Shown: positions 24,370-36,775 of the stretch, piece after piece
How the letters are laid out: the number at the start of each line of letters is the position of its first letter
Numbering within the stretch: the stretch's first letter is position 1
NCBI GenBank assembly: GCA_039707655.1
Contig: CM077665.1
Location: forward strand, 441,935,531-441,999,530
DNA: 64,000 nucleotides
Source of the DNA: Elymus sibiricus
Lineage: Eukaryota > Streptophyta > Magnoliopsida > Poales > Poaceae
Direction: 5' to 3'
The notes under the pieces: model-generated
Databases searched by the model: none
What the model was told of the DNA's origin: nothing
Seen by the model: the letters and a program-made list of their open reading frames with translations, nothing else
Translations under genes and position numbers: made by a program

Positions 24370-26032
24370 CTATCCATCGGCAAGTTCCGTTCCAACTGCA
24401 AGGTCATACCCAAGTTCCACGAGTGGTTCTTATCCCTCGCCTAGATCAGCTCGAGGAGCTCAGCTTTGAAGCTGGACATCGGCGCTCGCTGCCTCCGTCC
24501 GTGCTCTGCCTCGCGCCCACGCTGTGTTGCGCTACGTTCAGGGAGTACTTATTCCCCAAGATTAATGCCAGGCACGCTCTTCATCTCCCTATACTGAAGG
24601 GCCTTGATCTCATTGGCGTCAGCATCTCGAAGGAGGATTCGGAGCGCCTGCTCTGCGGCTGTACAACGCTCGAGTACCTTCGTCTTCATGTGATGTTTGG
24701 GTTCAGTAGCCTCCACATCGCTACGACAAATGCCCGTATGTTGTATGTGCATGACTAGTGCCGCAACAAGGTGTTAGTTGGGATGTTTCATGATATGGTC
24801 ATTGAGAATGCGTCTTTCCTTGAGAGATTGTTTGTACTTGATAAAGAAGGTCCAACAAGAATCAGGGTCATTAACGCACCGAAATTGACAGTGTTGGGCT
24901 ATTCGTGTGTTGAATTCTCCGAACTTGTTACAGTTGGATGCATACCCATTCAGATACACCAGTCTTCTTCTCCTTCTTATTATTGTACATCACATTTTAT
25001 CTAATTTTTGTTGATCTATGTTCTGTTGTCATCCAGAAAATGATTCCCACAGGCCTCACCATGCCTCTACGGACAGTGAAGATCTTGGCACTACAATCTG
25101 TCGGCCCCAATCTGGATTAAGTTGTTAGATTCCTTAGATGATTTCCGTGCACAGAGAAGCTATACATCAAGGTGATGCTCCTTTCCTGTTAATTGTTAAC
25201 CACAATGGAGTTCAATTTTTTGGTACTTTTACCCATGATTACAATGACAGATGTATTTATGATTTCCAATGGAAATTTGGAGGATTTCAATACATCTTTT
25301 TTTGAGATGATAATCATGAACGATTGAAGATGACATGTCACTCTATTAGTGTATTTTAGGAATCCTACAAATCAAAGAGGCCCGTAGTGTTCAAAACTGC
25401 ATCTAGGCACTGATATGTTCTCTTCTTTTGCAGAAACAAGCAGGCCTGGAAGTGAAAAAGGTGGTGCAATATAACAATCCCATTGAATGCCTTGAATTCC
25501 ATCTCACAGAAATTACTTCCAACAAGTACCAAGGCACCAATCCAGAGATTCAATTTGCCAGGTTCTTTGTTTAGAAAGCAAGGGTGCTCAAGGTAATGAG
25601 GTTTGCACTATATTTAGTGTGCCACAATGATTGGTTTGCTGATCAGCGCAGGCGTCTACAGCTGAATGGAACAGGCTCTGTAGAAGCTGAATTTCTTTTG
25701 GAAGTTCATATGACAGATTATTCGGAAGGCAGTCTATCGAGCCGATATATGACTTCTCCGTGGCTGGTCCCTTCGCAGGAATATTTCATGACAAAGATTC
25801 TGAAGAAGATGAACTTGATTTCAAATATTAGTTTGAACATTGCAATCTTTGAATTTGGGCCTTGTAATGCTGGAATTTGAACCTTGTAATATTTCTGGTA
25901 TTTGTGATAAATGTTTGAAATGGCATTGCGTTCTTTTTTGGTTATGCAATCATGTTCTTATAAGTATATATGTTGTTGTTCTATAGACACAACATATATG
26001 TTGTGCAGACAGAGCAAATCATATTACAAACG

Positions 26033-26610
26033 GACTAAGCTAGAAACCCGTCGGTGATGATTTCATCAATCGCTGACAATTGCATACCAGCAAGCGTTTT
26101 CCCACAATACACACAGCTTATTAGCAGCAATCGTGTGTGTTATTTCAGGTGTTCACAAACGATTCTGATTACTCAACTGTTTGTTGTCTATCGCACACAT
26201 CTTATTATGCCGAATCGTTTGTGTTCTCCTGTATCATCGCACACATTTTATCATAGTGAAGTATGTTCCCCCTATCGCAAGCATGTTGTTACGATGAATC
26301 ATTTGTGTTCTCCTGTATTATCGCACATAGTTTATCATAGTGAACTGTGTGTCCTCTGTCGCACACATCTGGATCTCTATAGTCATTTGTGTTATTTCGG
26401 CTAATCGCAAACAGTTTGTCTGTATCAACTGTTTGCTGCGCATCGCACACGCAACTCTTTTATGAATTATATTTGATGTATCCGCCATCGCACACAGTTC
26501 GTTTTATTGACAACGGAGCTAGAACTATACCGTTTGTGATTCATGCTTTGCCCACAGTTTGGTCGAAGGGTCAAATTGATGTGTCGTGTTTGGACCTTCC
26601 TGCAGTAGTG
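26033..26610. mobile_element. Short CACTA-like element
   Basis: The right end reads cttcctgcagtagtg at 26596-26610, the inverse of CACTACTGCAGGAAG. The left end is decayed: gactaagctagaaacccgtcgg against an expected CACTACTAGAAACCCGTCGG. Between them the words atcgcacacat and gtttgtgttctcctgt recur about every 42 bases with many variants, as in CACTA subterminal repeats. No coding sequence. The 3-bp target duplication could not be confirmed. Confidence 0.55.
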
Positions 26611-26822
26611 GTAGTTCAGTAAGGTCATGGGAGACAAGGCCTTGGAACCCGATGTATTTGTTGGAGGAATCAATGAAGGTACTTTGAATTAACATCCGGT
26701 ATGCGTAGCATAAATTTGCTTCATACTTGTCTCTTGTCTCGTTCGTATTCTTCATCCATGTAGGTGCTACTTGTGAGCTGCATTGGGATTTTCCCCGAAG
26801 AGGAGAGGAGATGCAACACATT

Positions 26823-27372
26823 TGCCGTGGTTTTGTCATGACAGATGTCCTCGTGTAAGGACTTAGGTGTGAGGTCATCGCCGCTAGGTGGCGACTCAAA
26901 GGGTTTAAACGGGAACAGGAGACAAGTTTACCCAGATTTGGCCCCTCCAATGGAGGTAATAGCCTACGTCCTGGTTTGTGTCTATATTGATGATGATCTC
27001 GATTACAAGGGTGCGGAATCGCTAACCTAGCTTTCGAGGGTGTGTAACTTAATCTTTCAGCTCTAGGGGCTCGCCTTTATATACAGGTCGAGACCCTAGG
27101 TTTTACAACAGAGTCCAAGCTATATTACAACTCGTAACCTATTGTGTCTCTAACACGCCTTGCCTCTCAAGAAAGTAATCTTCTGGTGTATTCTACCTTG
27201 TGGGCCTTGAGTCGCCGTCTCGACGTGCTTGGTCCGCCCGGCGGCTTGCTTAATCACCGCCTTGCTTCCCTTGTCTTCACGGCACGGCCCATCTTGAGCA
27301 TAGCTCCAAAGCCGCCACTTCATTGACCCGGCCCAATAGGACGGGTTATACCGCGGGGTTATATCGCTGACA
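26823..27372 (-). repeat. Tat-element 3' LTR
   Basis: Aligns with 54998-55547 throughout, both 550 bases. Differences are scattered substitutions, including tgccgtgg...tcatgaca here against tgtcatgg...tcacggca there at the outer edge. The closing TGTCAGCG replaces TGTCGGGG. Confidence 0.88.
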
Positions 27373-28315
27373 TTAGGCCCCAGATTGATTTGAATTCATT
27401 CATGTAAATTTCCCTTACTTTCTCTTGGCGGCTTATCATTTGTCTGTATCTGTGTTCTTCATGGATCTTGAAACGCCGGCTTGCAATACTTCCAGACTTG
27501 TTATTTTTCTAGCGCATGTCTGTCAGTGACGTCATCCTCGCTGACCGTTGTCCTTCGGAGTCATCATAACAAATCTTTTGAAAACTGCGCCAAATCCGGG
27601 CCAGTGCGAAAGTCGAGGCGCATCTCTAGCCACACATTTACCACAGCCATTTCGTCTTTCACCATGTCGTTTCATTTCCCCCCTTATAAATAAGTCCGCT
27701 GGGCCCCTGTGATAACTTTCCCGTCATCTTCTTCCTCTCGCTCCTTCTTCGACCGAACACCACTAGAGCTTTGGAGGCATCGTCAGGGTCTCCATCCACG
27801 TCGTCAACGCCTCCAAGCCTTCTTGCAATCGTCGGAGCGAGCACGGCCATCTCCATTTTTGTTCCAACAAGATCTGGTATGAACCCCTCTCATTAGGGTT
27901 TGATTCATCAAGTGTTCATACCAGGTCCGTCGTGTTCATTCAAGATGTAGCTTGTAGATCCACACGCTCGGTACCTTTTAGTACCGCATAACTCTAGCCT
28001 GATCCTCGCCCTGCTTTCCTCATAAGTAGATCCAAAATGAGCCATCAAGGGTATTCTTTGAACGCTGTAATTTCGGTCTTTCCGTCAGCTAGAACACATA
28101 TTTCGTTGTTTTTTCCTCATTTAGTTAGATCCATCCGAAAGAACGTCTTTGTAGAAATCTGTTTATGAGCCAATCCACTCGCTAAGTCTTGTGGAGATAT
28201 GCCTTCGACCTCCCTTGATTTTGCCGGCTTAAAATAACGAATCATTATAGGCGACTTATGATACGCACCGGCTCATCATTTTTTTATCACTCTTGTAGTT
28301 GTTCCATAACCCGCC
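27373..28315. other. Region between the 3' LTR and the antisense gene
   Basis: On the plus strand this would be the 5' UTR and promoter of the antisense gene starting at 28316; on the minus strand it is the 3' untranslated end of the Tat element. No open frame belongs to a recognisable family. Confidence 0.4.
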
Positions 28316-30559
28316 ATGGCTCCTAAGAACTCCAAAGTCTGTAACTGGGCCAAGACCAAAGAATCCAAGCTTACCTTAGATAACCTTGTGGACCAAGGTT
28401 TCTTGCTGGCTCGAAAGGACATAGAGTGGCGGGCTCCCAAAGAAGAGCCGTATCCATAGCCGCGACAAGGGGAAGTTGTTGTTTTTACTGACCATATGCG
28501 TAGAGGTTTCCGACCCCCCAGCTCAAAGTTTTTTAGAGACCTTTTGCACTTCTTCAACCTCAGGCCTCAAGACATCGGTCCGAATTCCATGATCAATATT
28601 TGTCAATTCCAAGTGTTATGCGAGGTATATCTCCCTTTTTAGGGATTTTTTTATCTCAACCGTCAGACTGAGGTGAAGAATGGTGCTTCCTGTGAACTTT
28701 GGCGGAGTTTCCATTCAAAAGAGAAAGATAAGTGCCTTTCCTAAATCAAAGCTGGCGAGTCATCCGAAAGGATGGAACAAAACCTGGTTCTATTGCAAGA
28801 ATACTGCACCCAAGGGACAAAATCCCCTGCCGGGTTTCAGACTGGAAAGGATCAACAACAACATGGAATTTCCGGGTTGGCCAACAAATGAAGAGAGGGC
28901 TCCATTAGCACCTCTTCATACAAAATTGAGAGCTCTGACCGCGCATGACTTAACCGGGATTGATGATTCGTTGCTGGTTAAAGTGGCGAATCCAACTTGT
29001 CAACGTAAGGGGCGGCTTGATGTGTGATTATTCAGGCGCCTCATCTGATCCTCAGCGCTTCTCTCGTGACGGCCTGACTAATCACGCCCTTAATAAAGAA
29101 ACAAAGAGGTTCTTTTCCGGATCAAGGGAGCAATGCAGTGTTACCGGCTTGGGTCCGTTCTATCTGCTCAATCTGCCGCCTCCAGTATTGATCACTTTTA
29201 CTCGCCTTTTATCAATTTTACTTTGACCCATCGTTCTTAACACAAGCTTTATATGCTGCAGGAGAACTCTATCTTCTGGAAGATCACACCTCAAGCCCCT
29301 GTTTCCTCGTCGGGTAAAAAGATAACCCGACCCCTGTGTCGTCTTCGGGGGAGGAATCCGAGGTAGAACTTGATTCTCTTGGCCGCCTGTTTATTGAGCT
29401 TGCTGACACGCCTTCTTATCAGGGTGACTCGGAATCTAGCCAAGCCGGCGAAATTGAGGTAACTCCAATCTCCTCCAGTTCTTCAGAAACGTTTGTTCCC
29501 AGAAAGCCAAGACAAATCGTCAGGAAGGTTAAGTTGACACATCCAGATGCTCACTTGGCTCCCGATTTTCTTTTGAAGAAAGCACAGTTTGTCGACTCAT
29601 CAAAACGCAAGACCCGGAGTGGTTGGGCGACTTAGACCCCTGTTTGTCTCATGCACCGCCGGCTCGCAAACCACGTCTCGAGGTGCCTCATAGTCCAACC
29701 AATTCTCTACCTAGAGCCGGTTTGTTTAAACAACCTCTTAGTCCTTCGAATTCACTTTATCAGGCTTCCCCTCCATCTTCGGGCGACTCAACTGCAACGC
29801 AGCTTCCTACTTTCAATGTCAACCGCGGGTAAGCTCCTGAACTTGCACTGTTGACTTATGTCGTTTTAAAACTTGAGCTATATTTTCCTTGGCATAATAC
29901 TTGATTTTTGCAATCATAGGGCCAAGGCTATTTTGTCGAAGCAGGCTGGCGGGTCATCTTCTGGTACTGCAAACCAAAACATTTCAGACCCCCCGCTAGT
30001 GAAGATAACCACGGAAGTTGGCCTCTTTGTGGAGAAGGAACCAGACGTGAGGGCTAAGGCAACAATCGACGTTGAGACGCCTAAGTCAAATAAGCCGGTT
30101 TTTATGGATACACCACCGGAGGCCCAAGGCACATCCGATGACCCGTCTACCCGTCTGCCAAGCCCGGTTCGTCCTTCCAGCCCGGCGATTTATTTAGATG
30201 ATCCCATGGCGCCGGCAGAACCAAGCCTTCCAGATCTTATCATTGTTAAGGAGGGTTTCCAAGTTCCAATTGTTTCCACCTCCTTGGCTAAAATTGTGGC
30301 CAAGGATGAGCCGGTGGACTTGAACAAAGGGAAAGCCAAACTGGAGATTCCAGAGCTGTCTGCATTTGGTGCTGAAGATTTACACCAGCAATACTTGACC
30401 CCGGCTGTCTGAGAGCCGGGAAATTGAAATTAGCATGATAAATGCTATGAAGGAAAAGTATGAGGTAAGATTCTTGTTTTACCACTATCTTTATACTTTC
30501 ATTAGCCTCCACGGACCAGTTTAATATGGTATGCTGGTTCCATAAAATAAATATGACCT

Positions 30560-30925
30560 GTAGCTGTAGCCCCCAAGGACCAGGTCACTGTGATTATAGC
30601 GAACCGGTACTTTGTAATAGGGAAAGAAACATCATCCAGCCCCCAAGGCCCGGCTTATCTCATTGATTAGGCGGGGTCTTCCTTTATAAGAAACAAATAA
30701 TATGAAAGCTTGAAATCATGTAGCCCCCAAGAGCCGACTCATCTGCGTGAGATGAGTCGGGTCTTTGTTGATATTGTGAAGAAATCGACCTGTAGCCCCC
30801 AAGGGCCGGCTCATCTTCTTGAGAGGAGTCGGGTCTTTCCATGTTAAGATTTTTAACAAAAATTGGCATGCATTAGCCCCCAAGTGTCCAGGATATTGCT
30901 TGCAATCTGCTTGGGACTTTGATAA
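30560..30925 (+). repeat. Tandem repeats starting tagcccccaag in an intron of the antisense gene
   Basis: Five copies of a unit of about 70-90 bases beginning tagcccccaag, followed by (a/g)(g/a)(c/g)ccgg(c/t)tcatct and ggcgggtctt or gtcgggtctt, between the exons ending at 30412 and starting at 31008. Related single copies recur near 32278 and 33031, so the motif is spread through this element's 3' region. Confidence 0.6.
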
Positions 30926-31700
30926 TATATAAAAATAAGTAGTCCGTCATAGGGCGGCTTGAAGCTTTTGTAGAAATATTTACTGACACTTCTTGTATGT
31001 CTGTCAGGAATATGTAGGGGATGCTGAATCTATTGCTGTGAAACTGTAGAAACGCCTCAAAGAAGAGAGGAAACTGAAAGCTGATGCTGAGCTCATGGCG
31101 GCTCGTTTTGAGGATTCTGCACGGCAGGCTAATGAATGCCTTGAACAAGCCATAAAATTGTTTGAGGTGGAAAAGGCCACCCTCTTAAAATGTGCTGAAA
31201 AAGCGGAAGGAAAACTTGGTCCGTTGATGGACAAATATGCCACTCTTGTGAAACAGATAAACGAGATGTTGACAGCAATCTTCGGGATGTATTCTGTCTT
31301 TTTTTGTAAATTTACCGGCTTACGATGGTACAACGGCTCATTGTCTCTATTTTGCTTTATTTGTAGGACGAAAAGACCATAATCTTGTAGAGCTGCCTAT
31401 TGTGAAATTGAAGGCTATTTTCACATATGCAGAGCAACTGTTCACAGGATCTGTCTACTCCATTATGGTGGTAAAGAATTTAAAACACCCGCCCAGAAAT
31501 ATCAAGGACATGTTGAAGCAGCTCTCCACCGTGCCACAATGGGTCACCGAGACCCGGAAAGTGGTAGCTCGAGGAGGAGCAAATATGGCTCTTGCTCGAG
31601 CGAAGGCATATTTACCTGAACTGGATGTGGAGCTCTTAAAAGGCGGTTTTCCTGAGTTCAAACTTGATGGCTCCACGTTTACTTATTCAGACTACGCTAA

Positions 31701-31928
31701 GGGTGTGTTTGGTTGCATTCTCATCCCAGCATAGTTGTTCCCTCTTCGTGCATGCTCATCTCAACACCCCTCTTCATGCATGCTCCCTTCATGCATGCTC
31801 CTAGTGTATTTGTGCTAAGCTAGTGTGGACTCATGCACCCTTCATACACTCTACCAAACACCCAAAAGTGGGTCGAGAAGGGAACTTTTGGGCTCATGCA
31901 CCCTTCATGCACCCTACCAAACACACCC
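31701..31928. mobile_element. MITE, 228 bp, Harbinger/Tourist-like, TSD taa
   Basis: Terminal inverted repeats GGGTGTGTTTGGTTGC and, on the other strand, GGGTGTGTTTGGTAGG. It is flanked by taa at 31698-31700 and 31929-31931. The inside holds repeats of catgcacccttcatgcac. Removing the MITE with one taa restores the reading frame of the antisense gene across the site (SDYAK then CVTETR). Confidence 0.85.
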
Positions 31929-32240
31929 TAAGTGCGTCACAGAGACTCGGCCGCTGGCGACTCTCATAGCTGAAGAGATTGACCACTCGAAGTACCATCC
32001 CGCGTACTCCAATGATAATGAGTGTATAAATGTGCCCAAAGATGAGCCGTCTGAGTTGGTGCCTCCCCGACGTAAGAGACCTTTTGCTCCTGATGTTGAC
32101 GTGTCATCTCTTGTTGAGGGAACTTCCAATTTTGAATCTTTGAACTCAATTTGATGGCAAGAGAAGGGCCAGCAGGTTGACGAGGATGATGAGCCGGTGG
32201 ATTCAGATATAGAGGCGGCTAATGAGGAGAAGGCATGAAG

Positions 32241-33271
32241 GCAGCTCCAAAGATAAATGAGTTGCCAAACTGAGCTAGCCCCCAAGTGTTTGGGGAAAAC
32301 TTGAATATTGTGTGGCTCCTTTATGGGACTGTAATAGGGGTAGTCTTAAAACTTCTTTGAAATGCTAGGTCATGCCATCGTGCACGTGTGCACCTTTGTT
32401 GGTGCAGAACTCCAATCTTTCGAGCTGTTTGCTGAGATGGGATTATGCTGCTTTTTGCTTATCCTTGAATATCTCTGTTGTTGTGCTCAATGAGTCGCTT
32501 GATTGAAATAGAAAGAATAAGTCAAAAACAAAATGGCAAAAGAACTTCACTTTCGAGGCCCAAGTCTTTGTTGAACCTTTCCACAATGATATTGAGAATA
32601 GGCGATTTAAACCCGGTCATAATAGGACCCAGTTTGTTAACCCGGACGCTCATATATGAGCCGGTAATAGGGACAATTTTGTTCCTGAAAATTCATAATG
32701 TGATAATAAAAATTTATTTATATAAAGTACTGTTAATAAGCTGGCTCAATGAGACTCGGCAAAAACAAACTGGCTTTCGAGGCTCAAGTCTTGCTTCAAT
32801 GAAGCGGGTATGATAACCCATGGTTTATCCCAGCTTTTTGTATGCCGGCTCTCACGTGACTCAAGCCGGTGTTTTAACCTTGAGAAGTTCAGGGTCCAGA
32901 AAGGATTGACTTGCAAGAGTACACGGGGTCACCTGATCGGAGTCGCATTAAGCATACAGGTAGGTTTAACCATATATTGTGGCGTTTTTGCCGGGTCAAG
33001 AGGGTGAAAAGCTAAACTCGATGAGTTGGAAGCCCCCAAGTGACCTATGTTGCAAACAATAAAGACTCATGCTCAATTTGTAGGCTGAAACGACAAATAC
33101 CCCGAGTTTCGGGAGTGCCGACTTTATTATATTTGAACATAAGGAAGTATGTACAGAATTTGTAAAGGGGGGATTACAAAAGGGAGTCAGTGGCTTTTAA
33201 GTATAATAAGGCCGCAGGTGAGCAATGTTCCAGGGCCGGGTTGTCTCCTCTTCAGAGGTGTATGATCCTTC
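32241..33271. other. Tat-element sequence between antisense gene and pol
   Basis: No gene recognised. A sequence of repeated cggctcaatgagactcggc-like words and an agcccccaag motif at 33031. In minus sense this is the pol 3' flank; in plus sense, the 3' flank of the antisense gene. Confidence 0.4.
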
Positions 33272-33859
33272 TCATGAGTCCACCAGATAGTATGAACTAT
33301 TATTGAGGTTTCTGCTGATGACGAAAGGACCCTCCCAAGGTGGGGAAAGTTTGTGCATCCCTGTCTGATCTTGAATCAGACGTAACACTAAGTCGCCTTC
33401 TCGAAAAGTACGGCTTCGGACTCTACGGTTGTGATAGCGACGTAGGTCTTGCTGATATATGGCAGATCTGGCTGCTGCTAAGTCACTTTCTTCTTCCAAG
33501 GCATCTCGGGAGTCTTGACGTGCTAGCTCATTGTCCGCCTCAACATAGGCAGTAACCCGAGGCGAGTCATGGCAAATATCGCTTGGTAAAACTGCCTCGG
33601 CTCCATAAACCAGGAAAAAGGTGTGTATCTAGTGGATCTATTTGGAGTTGTACGCATACTCCAAAGTACTGCGGGGAGTTCTTCAACCCAACAACCTGGG
33701 GTACGCTCAAGGGGCACTATAAGCCGGGGTTTGATCCCTCTGAGGATCTCCTGATTAGCTCATTCAGCTTGTCTATTGGACTGTGGATGTGCAACTGTTG
33801 CCAGGTCAAGCCGGATGTGCTCTCGTTGACAAAACTGTTCCATGGCTCCCTTGGACAAA
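33272..33859 (-). pseudogene. Tat integrase, C-terminal part, left of the CACTA insertion
   Basis: Minus-strand continuation of the integrase after the CACTA element. It holds the region of the catalytic glutamate and the C-terminal part, including RRYHNRRVRSRTFREGDLVL and SPPWEGPFV. A TGA replaces an arginine codon close to the catalytic glutamate, and a glycine next to it is changed, so the enzyme would be truncated. Excision of the CACTA plus one aaa copy puts this piece in frame with 51127-51487. Confidence 0.8.
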
Positions 33860-34432
33860 CACTAGTAGAGAAATGGCTAGCCACAACTCCTGTTGATGGC
33901 GCGCCGTTTTTCACGAACGCTAGCACTAATATTTTAAAATAGTGATGGCGTTGCCTAAATTTGCACGTTATTGGTACACACATAGTGGTGGCGTTCAAAT
34001 TCTACAGAACGCCACTTGTATGTGGACCCCAGCGCTCCCCCCTTTCACATATTATTGTTGGCGTGGCTAAGGTTCCCACGCCAGGACTATGTGTTATACT
34101 TGTGTCGTGCAACATATACGGCACGCCATAGCAATATTTTGTGGAGCCCACAAATATTGTGGTGACGTTCGTAAATGTAGAACGCCATTAGTAGTTGCAT
34201 CTCTATATATAGCTGACCCGGCCGGCCTGGTTTATCATAGGCAATCTCTTAACGGTACTCTCACATATATGTGTGTATAGAGATACACGACCATCAGACT
34301 CTGCCTTCAATCCATTGAGAGAACTAGGCAACTGTTTTTTGTGTGTATATCATTTAGGTACGTAATGCCCGCATATGTGTGTGTATATATAGTACATAAT
34401 ATGCTGAAATTGTTTTTGACCTTTTTTTGTAG

Positions 34433-34947
34433 GCACTGTGGAAGTGAATGATTTATGCTGGAATATATATATGGATCGAACTATAAAAGGGTTCTTCAAG
34501 GTCGCGTTGGAAGATATGAATCAGAAAGGGGAAACAAAAATATTATGTCCATGTAAGAAGTGCGAAAACATAGTTTTGATTGACCCTTCTACTAGTCGTG
34601 TGAAGATGCACCTGTTGAAATATGATTTCATGCCTAGGTACACACGGTGGATAAGTCATGGTGAGGAAGAGGAGGATGTCAAAGTTGAAGGGAAGGTACA
34701 TGATGATGAGCTAGAAAGATGTGTGAAGAATGTTGCAGAACATGAAAATCACCTCGACGGGCAGAAAGAACGCAACAGTAAAGAATTGTCAAAGGAAGAT
34801 CTAGATGACTATGACCAATCTGGTATCTATCAAGAAGAAGATGACGTTATTCGGAAGGAGAAGTGTAAGAAAAGACGTAGAAGCACGTCGGATGCAGAAA
34901 CTTCCGTTGAGAGCCCCCGCAAAAATAAGAAAAAAAGCTTCCGTTGA
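34433..34947 (+). CDS. CACTA transposase-associated domain exon
   Basis: After a tttttgtag acceptor, a frame of about 170 codons runs to TGA at 34945-34947. Its first 80 residues match the zinc-binding transposase-associated domain of plant CACTA (En/Spm) elements: ILCPCKKCEN, then MHLLKYDFMPRYTRWISHGE. The rest is acidic then strongly basic (KCKKRRRS, then SVESPRKNKKK), and the SVESLRTNKRK-like unit repeats three times just past a shift of frame (34905-35026). The core TNP2 transposase that normally follows is missing, so this protein alone should not catalyse transposition. No ATG is obvious in the exon; the start may lie in an upstream exon. Confidence 0.7.
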
Positions 34948-35913
34948 GAGCCTCCGCACAAACAAGAGGAAAACATCGGTTCAGAGCCCCCGCACAAACA
35001 AGAGAAACCGAGAAACAACATCGTAGTTGATTTTTATCTATCTTTTATTTATTATTAATTCGGTAGTTCGCTCATATTTTAATATTGATGCATGCAATAA
35101 TCTTCTTCCGGATGTGACCTTATCGAACCCCTTTTAACATTTTTGTCTTGACCGTATTTTATTATTCTACATTTGTATTGACCATCGGAAGTTGAATTAA
35201 TTAAGTTGATGTAATTTTGGAAGAAAAATAGCTATGGCGTTGGCGACGTCACCAACGACATAACTAATATATTTATGGCGTTGTATACTTCACCAACGCC
35301 ACAGCTATTTTCCCATTGTCTTTGCCCGTTTGGGGGGAAATATTCACTGCAAACTTTTGTTTCGCGCGCTCGTACACCCTTCTCTTTGTGCGCCGCCGCC
35401 GCCACCTTCGTTGTCGTCGCCACCACCCCTCCCCCCCCCGCCGCCGCCACCTTCATTGCCGTTGCCGCCACACCCCCTCCTCCTTCGCCGTCGCCCACCT
35501 TCCCCTCCGGTCGCCGCTCCTCGACTCGCCATCGACCCCAATCACGTCGACCTCGCCATCCACCCCCAACCGCGTCGACCTCGAGTTGCCTTTATCCCCT
35601 CCCGCCGCCGTCACGCCGCCGGCCCGAACGACCTCAACCTTCCCTGCTGTCGACCTCAACCTCCCCTACCGTCAATCGGTGCCGCCACCTTGATTCCTCC
35701 GATAAGTGATCGAAATGTGTTTGAGGAAATGTGGTTGCTTGTGTATTGTTTGCAGGGAATGCATAGGGTTGCCAATGTTTTGGTGAAATGTTGATTAATT
35801 TCCGTTTCGTCAAATTTCTGGCAACCAATATGTCCTATTTTTAGCAAAGGTCATGCCGAAATTTTGTATTTTATATATGATTTAATAAGGTTGCCAATGT
35901 TTTGTTTTTGTAG
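34948..35913. other. CACTA intergenic region with inner tggcgt repeats and a GC-rich leader
   Basis: Contains gtggcgttgg...ccaacgcca inverted words at 35230-35310. A 330-base block of CCG/CCA-rich sequence follows at 35375-35705, probably the 5' leader of the second CACTA gene. The proline-rich frames through this block occur in all three phases and are a composition effect. Confidence 0.5.
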
Positions 35914-36775
35914 ATGTTCAATCAAACGAACGACGCGCATGACTCTTCTTCGACACATTCGGCACACGGCGGTGATGCATTTACGGACGCGCAGGGACAG
36001 GAAGATTATGATGATGAGCTTAATCCAGATGAGTACTATATGAGAGGCAGATGCTACAGTGTTCCTCCTGGTGCGGACAGTAATCCTGATATGGACACTG
36101 ATGGAGAGGACACAGGAGTATTCTCCCGCGGAAGAGGTGGATCTGGAGGTCGACGAGCATGTTTCGTACCCTACTATCTGAAGTAAGTCATTCTGTCTAG
36201 CTAGATTACTATTTCATACAATCTCGTTATGCATGCTTCCACGTAACACCATTAATTAACTCGATCGACTTTGTATGCAGATAACATTATGTCCTCATCG
36301 TTATTACCCCAAAGTTCGCCGAAACTTATTTCTTGGTTTCGACGAGGAAAGTGAAAAAAGACTAGAGAGGCATCAAGAAGGTCGTGGATGAAGCACTTTT
36401 TGATTATACCAGACGGGAAGGAGTGATCAGAGACGGATATCGCAAGTTTGACAAGTTTAAAGCAGTACGCTTCAGCCACAAAACTGACTTTTGTTGCATG
36501 CAGCAGCCGGGAAACAGTAATATAGATGGCTACTACATTGTCCACCACATGGAGGAGTACATACAGGAGGGAGAACGCCTTAAAAAGAACTCAGACGTCA
36601 TTGAAAGCACATTTGCTCCCTAGGTGGTTTTGGTAATTAATAACAACACATATGTCATTGAACTAATGTTTCCACTAAGTATATTTCAGGAAAAATTCAA
36701 TGATGGGTTAGCAAAAGGATTGTGGAGAGACCCCTAGATAAAGTTTAGTTCTCTTCTGGTGTTGACACCGACATT

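Larger units (their letters stand above)
22425..25880 (+). pseudogene. F-box/LRR protein with FBD domain, pseudogene split by a solo LTR
   Basis: Typical grass F-box/FBD gene; such proteins are substrate adaptors of SCF ubiquitin ligases. Pieces in order: F-box (FISSLRDEMLVTIMSLLPIK, about 22478-22540), an IGKFRSNCKVIPKFHEWF segment continuous across the LTR insertion (22704 to 24375), leucine-rich part 24430-24953, exon 25037-25171 and an FBD exon from 25434 (NPIECLEFHLTEITSNKYQG). Damage: TGA in place of the Arg of the F-box SRRW motif, a 1-base deletion near 24440, intron donor GT changed to AT at 24954, two stops in exon 25037-25171, a stop within FFV*KAR near 25575, and a frameshift near 25735. 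Upstream frames are also broken. Not functional. Confidence 0.85.
28316..32240 (+). pseudogene. Antisense gene of the Tat element (gypsy-type 'Transposase_28'-like protein)
   Basis: A multi-exon frame antisense to pol, starting ATG 28316 (MAPKNSKVCNWAKTK). Pieces: 28316-28620 (FNLRPQDIGPNSMINICQFQ), about 28676-29020 (WNKTWFYCKN), 29262-29635 (acidic/serine-rich), 29921-30412 (proline/acid-rich, ends in a stop), 31008-31270 (coiled-coil-like, ESSKRAA-free strand, rich in Ala/Glu/Lys) and 31365-32155. Stops interrupt it, for example near 28459. Order and domain resemble the family called putative gypsy-type transposon (PF04195). Such antisense frames between pol and the 3' LTR are known in Tat/Grande-type elements; their function is unknown. 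A MITE interrupts the last part at 31701-31928. Confidence 0.65.

Noticed and set aside
26040..26600. CRISPR-like array of cgcacacat repeats
   Set aside because: Repeat words are short, variable and in both orientations. The block ends in a CACTA terminus and the genome is that of a plant.
35232..35794. Proline-rich 'proteins' on the plus strand and Gly-rich ones on the minus strand
   Set aside because: CCG/CCA-rich leader of the second CACTA gene is open in all phases; this is composition, not coding evidence.
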